A stretch of 11,258 bases of DNA, taken from NCBI GenBank assembly GCA_041795785.1, contig JBHBXR010000037.1, positions 1 to 11,258 of the forward strand. Reading direction: 5' to 3'. The DNA is from CAJPST01 sp041795785. Its GTDB lineage: Bacteria; Pseudomonadota; Gammaproteobacteria; Enterobacterales; Pasteurellaceae. The notes beneath the pieces were generated by a model that worked only from the letters and a program-made list of their open reading frames with translations, had not been told where the DNA came from and made no database searches. Both the position numbers and the translations under genes were made by a program. Positions 1-6,280 of the stretch are shown here, piece after piece (positions within the stretch are counted from its first letter, which is position 1; every line of letters starts with the position of its first letter).

Positions 1-128
1 ATACGCCTGCCGCACCTAACCTAACCAACAGCACAAGTGGGGTCAATTCCAGACCTGTTTTTTCAACGGAAAACAATAACGGCGCGACGCAACAATCCGG
101 TGAAGTTCGTAAAGGGAGATTTAACTAA
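1..128 (+). CDS. hflK: HflK C-terminal tail (partial, 5' end outside window)
   Basis: An open frame runs in from the left edge (first full codon at base 3) and ends at TAA 126-128, giving 41 residues. They are rich in Asn, Thr, Ser, Gln and Gly and end in GEVRKGRFN. No domain is visible. I call it HflK because HflK lies directly upstream of HflC in most gamma-proteobacteria and ends in a low-complexity hydrophilic tail. The stop overlaps the hflC start (TAATG), as expected for two subunits made in equal amounts. HflK and HflC form the SPFH-family HflKC complex, which surrounds the FtsH protease in the inner membrane and restrains its activity. The identification rests on position and tail composition, since the SPFH domain is outside the window. 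Confidence 0.8.
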   Translation, partial: TPAAPNLTNSTSGVNSRPVFSTENNNGATQQSGEVRKGRFN

Positions 129-1018
129 TGCGTAAATATTTAACCCCTGTCATTATTTTAGCGGCAATGGTGCTTTATTCCAGCGTTGTTGTCGTGAACG
201 AAGGCGCACGCGGCATTATGTTGCGATTCGGCAAAGTACACCGTGATGCGGATAATAAAGTGGTGGTGTATACGCCGGGTTTGCATTTTAAAATCCCGTT
301 TATTGATAACATCAAACTGCTTGATGCGCGTATTATCACCTTAGACGGACAAGCGGATCGTTTCGTCACCGTCGAGAAAAAAGACTTGTTGGTGGATTCT
401 TATGTGAAATGGCGTATCAGCGATTTCGGACGCTTCTTCACGGCGACCGGCGGCGGCGATTATACTCAAGCCTCCAACTTATTACGCCGCAAAGTAAACG
501 ACCGTTTGCGTTCGGAAATCGGTTCCCGCACCATTAAAGACATCGTTTCGGGCACTCGCGGCGAATTAATGGCGGGAGCGAAAAAAGCGCTCAACACCGG
601 ACAAGACAGTACGGCGGAATTAGGCATTGAAGTGGTTGACGTGCGTATCAAACAAATCAATCTGCCAGATGAAGTCTCTTCTTCCATTTACCAACGTATG
701 CGCGCGGAACGTGATGCGGTCGCCCGCGAACACCGTTCGCAAGGTAAAGAAAAAGCGGCATTCATTCAGGCGGACGTAGATCGTAAAGTCACCTTGATTT
801 TAGCCAACGCCAATAAAAACGCACAGGAATTGCGCGGTAGCGGCGATGCGGCGGCGGCAAAAGTGTATTCCGACGCTTTCAGCCAAGAACCGGAATTTTA
901 TAGCTTCGTGCGTAGCCTGAAGGCTTACGAAAGCAGCTTCAACGGCAATTCCAATAATATGATGATCCTTAAACCGGACAGTGAATTCTTCCGTTTTATG
1001 CAGACACCGAACAAATAA
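128..1018 (+). CDS. hflC: HflC, SPFH/prohibitin-family modulator of FtsH protease
   Basis: This 296-residue protein is the partner of HflK in the membrane complex that surrounds FtsH and limits its proteolysis of membrane substrates. Residues about 5-23 form a single N-terminal membrane anchor, followed by the SPFH/band-7 opening (VVNEGARGIMLRFGKV, about 22-37), the typical YTPGLHFKIPFID (48-60), and a long charged helix (about 185-245) rich in Arg, Glu, Lys and Ala that would form the coiled-coil wall of the cage. The protein is shorter than E. coli HflC (about 334 residues); I believe this length is usual for Haemophilus relatives, so it is not a truncation. The ATG at 128 overlaps the hflK stop and has GGGAG at 114-118 nine bases upstream. 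A strong terminator follows, so hflC closes its operon. Confidence 0.96.
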   Translation: MRKYLTPVIILAAMVLYSSVVVVNEGARGIMLRFGKVHRDADNKVVVYTPGLHFKIPFIDNIKLLDARIITLDGQADRFVTVEKKDLLVDSYVKWRISDFGRFFTATGGGDYTQASNLLRRKVNDRLRSEIGSRTIKDIVSGTRGELMAGAKKALNTGQDSTAELGIEVVDVRIKQINLPDEVSSSIYQRMRAERDAVAREHRSQGKEKAAFIQADVDRKVTLILANANKNAQELRGSGDAAAAKVYSDAFSQEPEFYSFVRSLKAYESSFNGNSNNMMILKPDSEFFRFMQTPNK

Positions 1019-1027
1019 TCAAACCCG

Positions 1028-1061
1028 AAAGCGTTACTAAATGATCAGTAACGCTTTTTTT
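1028..1061 (+). terminator. Intrinsic terminator of the hflKC operon
   Basis: A perfect stem GCGTTACT (1031-1038) / AGTAACGC (1047-1054) with an eight-base loop is flanked by AAA and a run of seven T (1055-1061), so the stem can extend to 11 bp. It starts 10 bases after the hflC stop. The A/T flanks could let it also act on the opposite strand, but no minus-strand gene ends here. Confidence 0.9.
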
Positions 1062-1160
1062 GTTTCGATTTTACGATGAATTTAATTTTTACCAAACTTC
1101 TCACGGCAGGCTGTCCGCTCAAATCAATAAAAATAGCAGTTTAAAAGGCATTTCGACGAA

Positions 1161-1169
1161 AAGTGCGGT
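1161..1169 (+). repeat. DNA uptake signal sequence (Haemophilus type)
   Basis: Perfect core AAGTGCGGT followed by CGGTTTTT and, six bases later, TTTTTTAA, which fits the two A/T-rich tracts of the extended signal. It lies between the hflC terminator and ratA, and its T-tracts overlap the likely ratA promoter. Confidence 0.93.
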
Positions 1170-1175
1170 CGGTTT

Positions 1176-1204
1176 TTGCAGTGTTTTTTAAGTTATAATA
1201 TACT
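1176..1204 (+). promoter_or_regulatory. Likely sigma-70 promoter of ratA-rnfH-xseA
   Basis: TTGCAG (1176-1181) and TATACT (1199-1204) are separated by 17 bases, matching the consensus at 4 of 6 and 5 of 6 positions. A TATAAT also lies at 1194-1199 but has no -35 at a workable distance. The region follows the hflC terminator and precedes the ratA ATG by about 30 bases, where a promoter is needed. Confidence 0.55.
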
Positions 1205-1232
1205 CCTGATTTTTAGGCTTCTTTATTTTTAT

Positions 1233-1673
1233 ATGTCAGTTATTAATCAAAAATCCCTCGTACCTTATAGCGCCGAACAGATGTATCGGCTGGTTAATAA
1301 TTATGCGGATTATCCGCAGTTCGTACCCGGCTGTGTGGCGAGTCGTGTTGTGGTGGAAGGGCAAACGCAACAAATCGGCGAGCTTACTATCAGTAAAGCG
1401 GGAATAAGTCAGACATTTTCTACCCGTAATACGATGATTGAAAACCGTTCCATTAAGATGCAACTGGTTGACGGTCCTTTTAAATTTTTGCACGGCGAGT
1501 GGAAATTCAGCGAATTGGATGACAAATGCTGTGAAATTTCTTTCAGTTTGAATTTTGAGTTTTCTAATGCCTTGATTAGTTTGGCGTTCGGGAAGATATT
1601 TACGCATTTGACGACCCGAATGGTAGAAGCCTTCAAACAGCGTGCCAAAGAGGTTTATCATGACGCAAATTAA
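1233..1673 (+). CDS. ratA: RatA / COQ10-type START-domain protein
   Basis: A 146-residue member of the polyketide cyclase/START lipid-binding family (E. coli RatA/YfjG, relative of mitochondrial Coq10). Two roles are reported for the family: blocking 70S ribosome assembly by binding the 50S subunit, named as a toxin, and binding ubiquinone or assisting respiration as Coq10 does. Recognisable blocks are LVPYSAEQMYRLV (9-21), YPQFVPGC (27-34), ISKAGISQTFSTRN (53-66), LVDGPFKFLHGEWKF (78-92) and the C-terminal helix RMVEAFKQRAKEVY (129-142). I chose ATG 1233 because homology begins there; the frame is open 19 codons further upstream, but that stretch contains the promoter. The Shine-Dalgarno sequence is weak. 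The next gene starts inside its last codons. The antitoxin role once proposed for the partner is doubtful, so I would not read the pair as an active toxin-antitoxin system. Confidence 0.93.
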   Translation: MSVINQKSLVPYSAEQMYRLVNNYADYPQFVPGCVASRVVVEGQTQQIGELTISKAGISQTFSTRNTMIENRSIKMQLVDGPFKFLHGEWKFSELDDKCCEISFSLNFEFSNALISLAFGKIFTHLTTRMVEAFKQRAKEVYHDAN

Positions 1674-1986
1674 GATCGAAATTGCCTATGCCCTGCCCGA
1701 GCGTTACTATCTAAAAAGTTTTCGTGTAGATGAAGGTTCGACAATTCAGACTGCCATTTTGCAATCGGGGATTTTAAAACAATTCACCGATATTGATTTG
1801 CGGGAAAATAAAGTCGGTATTTTCAGCCGCCCCGCCAAGTTAAGCGATATTTTAAACGATGGTGATCGCATTGAAATTTATCGACCGCTGTTAGCCGATC
1901 CGAAAGAGATCAGACGCAAACGCGCCGAACAGCAGGCGCAGGACTTACAAGCCAAAAAACGGAGCGGACAACGTAGCAATGAATAA
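1660..1986 (+). CDS. rnfH: RnfH-family ubiquitin-like-fold protein (RatB/YfjF)
   Basis: A 108-residue protein of the RnfH family, a beta-grasp (ubiquitin-like) fold of poorly known function. It is named after a gene in rnf electron-transport clusters of other bacteria and is the usual neighbour of ratA. The family blocks are clear: KIEIAYALPERYYL (5-18), DIDLRENKVGIFSRPAKLSD (45-64) and GDRIEIYRPLLADPKEIRRKRAE (68-90), followed by a Lys/Gln/Arg-rich tail. ATG 1660 is chosen because AAAGAGG at 1647-1653 sits six bases upstream and homology starts there. The frame overlaps the end of ratA by 14 bases, and its stop overlaps the next start by eight, so the three genes are translationally coupled. 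No function should be inferred beyond the family name. Confidence 0.92.
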   Translation: MTQIKIEIAYALPERYYLKSFRVDEGSTIQTAILQSGILKQFTDIDLRENKVGIFSRPAKLSDILNDGDRIEIYRPLLADPKEIRRKRAEQQAQDLQAKKRSGQRSNE

Positions 1987-3313
1987 TCATATCTACTCCG
2001 TTACTCAGTTAAACCAATCCGTCCGCCAAATGCTGGAAGGCCAGCTCGGTTTGGTTTGGTTGACGGGGGAAATTTCCAATTTTTCCCAACCGGTTTCAGG
2101 ACATTGGTATCTCACTTTAAAAGATGAAAACGCTCAAGTGCGTTGCGCGATGTTTCGGATGAAAAACCTGCGTGTGGCGTTTAAACCGCAAAACGGAATG
2201 CAAGTGTTGGTGCGTGCGGCGGTAAGCCTGTACGAACCGCGCGGCGATTATCAACTGATAATCGAAAGTATGCATCCGGCGGGCGAAGGTTTGTTGCAGC
2301 AGCAATTTGAGGCACTGAAAATGAAATTGGCGGCGGAAGGATTGTTTGCGCAAAATCTGAAGAAAAACCTACCGCACTTTTGTAAAACCGTCGGTATAGT
2401 TACCTCTTCCACCGGCGCTGCCTTGCAGGATATGTTGCACGTTTTGCGGCGGCGTGATCCGAGTTTAAACATTGTTATTTATCCTACCGCCGTGCAAGGC
2501 AAAGAGGCGACCGCTGAAATCGTGCAAATGATTGAAATTGCTAATCGCCGTCATGAAGCGGATGTGTTAATCGTCGGACGCGGCGGCGGTTCGTTGGAAG
2601 ATCTTTGGTGTTTTAACGAAGAAGCGGTGGCGAGGGCGATTTTCAATTCGGCTCTGCCGATTATCAGTGCGGTCGGACACGAAACCGATGTAACGATTGC
2701 CGATTTCGTCGCGGATGTTCGTGCGCCGACACCTTCGGCGGCGGCGGAATTAGTCAGTCGTGATCAAAATGAATTGCTGCAACGACTCAATTATAAACGT
2801 CAACGGCTGGAAATGGCGCTGGATCGGTTGTTTAATCGGAAGAACCAACGCTTGCATCATTTATTGTTACGTTTGCAAAACCAACATCCGCAGACGCAAT
2901 TACAGGTTCAGCGTCAACAAATCCAACAACTTACTCAACGGCTTAATGCGGCGATGGCGCGCAAAATCGATAAAACCGGTTATAAACTGACCGCACTTTG
3001 CACCCGTTTAGTAAAAAATCCGCTGCCTTTCCATGTAAAAAAACAACATCAGCATCTCAGTCAGTTAAAAGTGCGGTTGGATTTTTTAATGAAAAAAAAT
3101 ATCAGTGATAAAAGGCATCAACTGGCGAATTTATGCGGCAGACTGGACGGGTTAAGCCCGTTGAAAGTGTTGGCGCGCGGCTACTCCATCACGGAAAACG
3201 AACAAGGCAAAGCCATCACCGATATTGCTCAAGTGAAAAACGGCGACATTCTTACGACAAGGCTGACTGACGGCATTATCCGTAGTAAAGTGGAAGAGCG
3301 CATTAAGTTATAG
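1979..3313 (+). CDS. xseA: Exodeoxyribonuclease VII large subunit
   Basis: A 444-residue catalytic subunit of exonuclease VII, which degrades single-stranded DNA from both ends into short oligonucleotides and acts with several small XseB subunits. An N-terminal OB-fold (about 1-100, including GHWYLTLKDENAQVRCAMF at 41-59) binds DNA. The catalytic domain carries VGIVTSSTGAALQDMLHVL (138-156), VGRGGGSLEDLWCFNEE (199-215) and SAVGHETDVTIADFVADVRAPTPSAAAE (230-257). A long Gln/Arg/Leu-rich coiled coil follows (about 262-385), then the C-terminal ARGYSIT segment (399-405). Length is close to the E. coli protein (456). Three uptake signals lie inside the gene, two in the coiled-coil part. xseB is not in this window, so the partner is encoded elsewhere. 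A terminator follows 75 bases after the stop. Confidence 0.97.
   Translation: MNNHIYSVTQLNQSVRQMLEGQLGLVWLTGEISNFSQPVSGHWYLTLKDENAQVRCAMFRMKNLRVAFKPQNGMQVLVRAAVSLYEPRGDYQLIIESMHPAGEGLLQQQFEALKMKLAAEGLFAQNLKKNLPHFCKTVGIVTSSTGAALQDMLHVLRRRDPSLNIVIYPTAVQGKEATAEIVQMIEIANRRHEADVLIVGRGGGSLEDLWCFNEEAVARAIFNSALPIISAVGHETDVTIADFVADVRAPTPSAAAELVSRDQNELLQRLNYKRQRLEMALDRLFNRKNQRLHHLLLRLQNQHPQTQLQVQRQQIQQLTQRLNAAMARKIDKTGYKLTALCTRLVKNPLPFHVKKQHQHLSQLKVRLDFLMKKNISDKRHQLANLCGRLDGLSPLKVLARGYSITENEQGKAITDIAQVKNGDILTTRLTDGIIRSKVEERIKL
2371..2379 (-). repeat. DNA uptake signal inside xseA
   Basis: Perfect ACCGCACTT, the complement of AAGTGCGGT. It is read across codons for Leu-Pro-His-Phe (131-134) at the junction between the OB-fold and the catalytic domain. 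Confidence 0.9.
2990..3077. repeat. Pair of opposed uptake signals in the xseA coiled coil
   Basis: ACCGCACTT at 2990-2998 and AAGTGCGGT at 3069-3077 are inverted copies 70 bases apart. The first encodes exactly Thr338-Ala339-Leu340; the second lies in Lys364-Val365-Arg366. The cores point away from each other, the reverse of the arrangement in the two dyads around edd-eda, and no T-run follows, so this is not a terminator. Confidence 0.88.
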
Positions 3314-3380
3314 GAACATTTTTATTAAATATTGGTCAAAGTGGGGGCGGAACGGAAAGTTCGCAGACTTGAAACGGAAT

Positions 3381-3409
3381 TTGACATTAAGTCGGATTTG
3401 ATGGAATAT
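3381..3409 (+). promoter_or_regulatory. Candidate promoter of the mla operon, overlapping the xseA terminator
   Basis: A perfect TTGACA (3381-3386) is followed after 17 bases by GAATAT (3404-3409), a poor -10 that keeps the important second A and last T. Transcription would start near 3416, in the distal arm of the xseA terminator hairpin, so the new mRNA would not carry that hairpin. It is the best-placed promoter before mlaF, but the weak -10 keeps confidence modest. Confidence 0.4.
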
Positions 3410-3423
3410 CCGACTTTTATTTT
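3389..3423 (+). terminator. Intrinsic terminator after xseA
   Basis: A perfect 9-bp stem AAGTCGGAT (3389-3397) / ATCCGACTT (3408-3416) with a ten-base loop runs into TTTTATTTT (3415-3423). It is only 29 bases before the mlaF ATG, which places it between the ratA-rnfH-xseA unit and the mla unit. Confidence 0.75.
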
Positions 3424-3435
3424 GCACGAGGAAAA

Positions 3436-3459
3436 ATGAAACAGAGGCTATATGAGTGA
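3436..3459 (+). other. Seven-codon mini-ORF overlapping the mlaF start
   Basis: ATG at 3436 encodes MKQRLYE and stops at TGA 3457-3459, five bases past the mlaF ATG (3452). A GAGG at 3428-3431 lies four bases before it, so ribosomes could start here and then re-start at mlaF, whose own AGAGG (3443-3447) lies inside the mini-ORF. It could be a coupling leader or chance; no homologue is known to me. Confidence 0.3.
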
Positions 3460-4249
3460 GAACACACTGATTGAAGTGAACAATCTCACTTTCAAACGCG
3501 GCGAACGGATCATCTACGATAATCTCAATTTGCGCGTTCAAAAAGGCAAGATCACCGCAATTATGGGACCATCCGGAATCGGAAAAACCACCTTGCTGAA
3601 ATTAATCGGCGGGCAGTTGCAGCCGGAACAAGGTGAAATTTTATTTGACGGGGCGGATATTTGCCGGATGTCGAACGGCGAGTTATATGAAGTTCGTCAG
3701 CGAATGGGGATGTTGTTCCAGTCGGGCGCGTTGTTCACCGATATTTCCACGTTTGATAACGTGGCGTTTCCGATTCGCGAACATACCCGTTTACCGGAAG
3801 ATCTGATCCGTAAAATCGTGTTGATGAAGCTGGAGGCGGTAGGTTTACGCGGTGCGGCGGATTTAATGCCGTCGGAACTATCGGGCGGGATGGCAAGGCG
3901 GGCGGCGTTGGCGCGTACCATTGCCCTTGATCCGGATTTAATTATGTATGACGAACCTTTTACCGGACAGGACCCCATCAGTATGGGCGTGATTATCAGC
4001 CTGATTAAACGTCTAAACGAAGCTTTGCAGCTGACATCCATCGTGGTTTCTCACGATGTGCAGGAAGTGTTGAGCATCGCGGATTACGCTTACATTATCG
4101 CCGATAAACGCATTATCGCAGAGGGAACGGCGGAACAGTTATTGCAAAGTAAGGATCCGCAAGTGGTGCAGTTTATTAACGGAGAAGAAGACGGTCCTGT
4201 ACGTTTCCATTATCCGGCGAAAAATTATGCGGAGGAATTATTCGGATGA
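3452..4249 (+). CDS. mlaF: MlaF, ATPase of the MlaFEDB phospholipid transporter
   Basis: A 265-residue ABC ATPase that powers the MlaFEDB complex in the inner membrane, which exchanges phospholipids with the periplasmic carrier MlaC and keeps the outer leaflet of the outer membrane free of phospholipid. All motifs are intact: Walker A GPSGIGKTT (39-47), Q-loop Gln90 in MLFQSGALFTD, signature LSGGMARR (143-150), Walker B LIMYDEP (163-169) and the switch histidine His201 in VVSHDV. The C-terminal tail (about 235-265, with DGPVRFHYPAKNYAEELFG) is the extension that in E. coli wraps the partner ATPase and helps bind MlaB. ATG 3452 has AGAGG four bases upstream and gives the normal family length. 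The stop overlaps mlaE by four bases (ATGA). Confidence 0.97.
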   Translation: MSENTLIEVNNLTFKRGERIIYDNLNLRVQKGKITAIMGPSGIGKTTLLKLIGGQLQPEQGEILFDGADICRMSNGELYEVRQRMGMLFQSGALFTDISTFDNVAFPIREHTRLPEDLIRKIVLMKLEAVGLRGAADLMPSELSGGMARRAALARTIALDPDLIMYDEPFTGQDPISMGVIISLIKRLNEALQLTSIVVSHDVQEVLSIADYAYIIADKRIIAEGTAEQLLQSKDPQVVQFINGEEDGPVRFHYPAKNYAEELFG

Positions 4250-5028
4250 TTGTTGACTTCATTTCTGCCTTGGGTCGTCGCGCCATTCGCTCGGTACGCG
4301 CTATCGGGCGAGCCGGTTTTATGCTGTTTGGCGCGTTGATCGGCAAACCGCAACTCAGAAAACATTTCCCGTTATTCGTAAAACAGTTACATGTATTGGG
4401 CGTGCAATCCTTGTTGATTATCATGCTGTCAGGTTTGTTTATCGGAATGGTGCTCGGCTTACAGGGATATGTGGTATTAGTGGATTTTGCCGCGGAAACC
4501 AGTTTGGGGCAGTTAGTGGCATTGTCTTTATTGCGTGAGTTAGGACCCGTTGTAACGGCATTGTTATTTGCCGGTCGCGCCGGTTCGGCATTGACGGCGG
4601 AAATCGGCTTGATGAAAGCCACCGAGCAGTTATCCAGCCTTGAAATGATGGCGGTGGATCCGTTGCGCCGTGTAATCTCGCCGCGCTTTTGGGCGGGTGT
4701 CGTTTCAATGCCGATTTTAGCCGTGATTTTCACCGCTATCGGGATTTGGGGCGGCTCTTTAGTCGGCGTGGATTGGAAAGGCGTGGACGGCGGCAGTTTT
4801 TGGTCGGTCATGCAAAATTCCGTCGGTATAAGTGATTTGGTAAACGGCTTTATCAAGAGTTTGGTCTTTGCCTTTGCCGTGGTATGGATTGCGTTGTTTA
4901 ACGGTTACGATTGTATCCCGACTTCGGAAGGTATCAGTCAGGCGACGACCCGCACGGTGGTACACGCCTCGTTGACCGTGTTGGGATTGGATTTTGTGTT
5001 GACGGCAATCATGTTCGGCGCCGGCTGA
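4246..5028 (+). CDS. mlaE: MlaE, permease of the Mla phospholipid transporter
   Basis: A 260-residue membrane permease, the same length as E. coli MlaE. Two copies form the transmembrane core of MlaFEDB beneath the MlaD ring. An amphipathic N-terminal helix (about 1-35) lies along the membrane and is followed by about five hydrophobic segments (roughly 50-80, 87-112, 145-172, 200-220, 238-258). The family hallmark LLRELGPVVTALLFAGRAGSALTAEIG (95-121) is intact, as is the coupling region EQLSSLEMMAVDP (127-139), which docks on the ATPase. The start overlaps the mlaF stop by four bases, giving tight translational coupling. The gene ends 59 bases before mlaD, the widest gap inside this operon. 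Confidence 0.97.
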   Translation: MIVDFISALGRRAIRSVRAIGRAGFMLFGALIGKPQLRKHFPLFVKQLHVLGVQSLLIIMLSGLFIGMVLGLQGYVVLVDFAAETSLGQLVALSLLRELGPVVTALLFAGRAGSALTAEIGLMKATEQLSSLEMMAVDPLRRVISPRFWAGVVSMPILAVIFTAIGIWGGSLVGVDWKGVDGGSFWSVMQNSVGISDLVNGFIKSLVFAFAVVWIALFNGYDCIPTSEGISQATTRTVVHASLTVLGLDFVLTAIMFGAG

Positions 5029-5043
5029 TGCGCATAAAGTGAA

Positions 5044-5052
5044 AAGTGCGGT
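5044..5052 (+). repeat. DNA uptake signal in the mlaE-mlaD gap
   Basis: Perfect AAGTGCGGT followed by CG, seven A, then TTTTGAAATT, a good fit to the extended signal. It fills the otherwise empty 59-base gap between mlaE and mlaD and ends 35 bases before the mlaD ATG. Confidence 0.93.
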
Positions 5053-5087
5053 CGAAAAAAACGAAGTTTTGAAATTAGGAAAAAATT

Positions 5088-5594
5088 ATGCGACAAACGA
5101 TTAAATATGAGTTTTGGGTTGGTTTGTTTTTATTATTGGGCATCTCTGCGTTGGTCTTTATGGGCTTAAAAGTGGCGAATGTGGAAGGCTTTAATGAAGC
5201 GAAATCCTATAAAATTTTTGCAACTTTTGACAATATCGGCGGACTAAAAGTGCGTGCGCCGTTAAAAGCGGGCGGTGTTGTAATCGGGCGGGTGACGGAT
5301 ATTTCTTTGGATGAGAAAACCTATTTGCCTCAAGTAGTTATTGCCGTTAATGAAGCCTATAACCAAATTCCGGATAACAGTTCGTTATCCATAAAAACTT
5401 CAGGTCTGCTCGGTGAGCAATACATCGCATTGAGTATCGGTTTTGATGACGGTGAAACACCGATGTGGAAAGAAGGAAGCAAGGTTGTCGATACCAAATC
5501 GGCAATGGTGTTGGAGGATCTGATTGGTCAGTTTTTATACGGCGATAAAGATTCCAAACAAACGGACACGGAAGAAAATCCGCCGGTCCAATAA
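5088..5594 (+). CDS. mlaD: MlaD, MCE-domain ring protein of the Mla transporter
   Basis: A 168-residue protein with one N-terminal membrane helix (about 8-28) and one periplasmic MCE domain (about 39-117). Six copies form a ring with a hydrophobic pore that passes phospholipid between MlaE and MlaC. MCE hallmarks are visible: ATFDNIGGLKVRAPLKAGGVVIGRVTDI (45-72) and the pore-loop region SGLLGEQYIAL (105-115). A helix VLEDLIGQFLYG (141-152) should join the central helical bundle. The acidic tail KDSKQTDTEENPPVQ is shorter than in E. coli MlaD (183 residues). ATG 5088 has TAGGA at 5076-5080, seven bases upstream. The gene is followed 39 bases later by the mlaC start. Confidence 0.96.
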   Translation: MRQTIKYEFWVGLFLLLGISALVFMGLKVANVEGFNEAKSYKIFATFDNIGGLKVRAPLKAGGVVIGRVTDISLDEKTYLPQVVIAVNEAYNQIPDNSSLSIKTSGLLGEQYIALSIGFDDGETPMWKEGSKVVDTKSAMVLEDLIGQFLYGDKDSKQTDTEENPPVQ

Positions 5595-5633
5595 CTTTCA
5601 GGAAAGTAAATGTACTTTATTTCGGAGAACATT

Positions 5634-6275
5634 ATGTTAAAAACGACATTTAAAAATTGGTTAACGAAAATCGTGGTAATTTCGACCGCACTTTTTGCCG
5701 TGCAAACGGTGATGGCGGCGGAAAGCCCTTATACATTGATGCAACAGGCATCGGATAAACTGTTTAATGACATCAAGGCCAATCAAGCTAAAGTCAGCCA
5801 AGATCCAAACTATTTGAAAAATATCGTGCGTCAGGATTTATTGCCTTATGTACATGTAAACTATGCCGGTTCATTAGTGTTAGGACAACATTTTAAATCC
5901 ACCACACCGGAACAACGCAATAAGTTTTTTGCCGCATTTGAACAATTTATCGTTCAAGCTTATGCACAGGCGTTGACCAGTTATAAAGATCAGAAAATTG
6001 AAATTGAAAATCCGAAAGAGGTGGCGGACAGTAAAGTCAACATTCGACTGAAAATTATTCAAGGCGGCAATCAGGCTCCGATTAACCTGAATTTCTACTG
6101 GCGTAAAAACAGTAAAGACGGCAAATGGCAGGTGTATGATATGGCGGCGGAAGGCGTGAGCATGGTGGATACCAAAAAACAAGAATGGAGCACGATTTTG
6201 CGTAAAGACGGCATCGACGCCTTGACCGCACAAGTGCAGAAAGCCGCTGACGCACCGGTGACATTAAGCAAGTAA
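5634..6275 (+). CDS. mlaC: MlaC, periplasmic phospholipid-binding carrier
   Basis: A 213-residue soluble carrier that shuttles phospholipid across the periplasm between the outer-membrane MlaA complex and MlaFEDB. A Sec signal peptide is clear: Lys-rich start (MLKTTFKNWLTK), hydrophobic core (about 13-24) and a V-M-A site, with cleavage likely after Ala28. The Tol-dependent-transport Ttg2/MlaC fold follows, with DPNYLKNIVRQDLLPYVHVNYAGSLVLGQ (57-85), NLNFYWRKNSKDGKWQVYDMAAEGVSM (151-177) and EWSTILRKDGIDALTAQV (184-201). An ATG at 5610 is also in frame with AGGAAAG nearby and would add eight residues before the signal peptide. I prefer 5634, which has GGAG six bases upstream, a proper n-region and a length near E. 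coli MlaC (211). An uptake signal lies inside the signal-peptide codons. Confidence 0.96.
   Translation: MLKTTFKNWLTKIVVISTALFAVQTVMAAESPYTLMQQASDKLFNDIKANQAKVSQDPNYLKNIVRQDLLPYVHVNYAGSLVLGQHFKSTTPEQRNKFFAAFEQFIVQAYAQALTSYKDQKIEIENPKEVADSKVNIRLKIIQGGNQAPINLNFYWRKNSKDGKWQVYDMAAEGVSMVDTKKQEWSTILRKDGIDALTAQVQKAADAPVTLSK
5685..5693 (-). repeat. DNA uptake signal in the MlaC signal-peptide codons
   Basis: Perfect ACCGCACTT read exactly in frame as Thr18-Ala19-Leu20 in the hydrophobic core of the signal peptide, followed by TTTTT. Confidence 0.92.
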
Positions 6276-6280
6276 CGATT

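Noticed and set aside
1233..1986. RatA-RatB as an active toxin-antitoxin pair
   Set aside because: RnfH is not supported as an antitoxin, both genes sit in a housekeeping operon with xseA, and the family is widespread as a Coq10-like lipid-binding protein.
3338..3349. Degenerate uptake-like string AAGTGGGGGCGG before mlaF
   Set aside because: It differs from the core in the middle by an inserted G-run, and no A/T tracts follow. An eroded signal cannot be told from chance.
4176..4856. Long minus-strand frame of 226 codons across mlaE
   Set aside because: It is the complement of a clear permease gene in a regular operon. Its product is rich in Asn, Pro, Thr and Ile without any domain, as expected from the antisense of hydrophobic codons.
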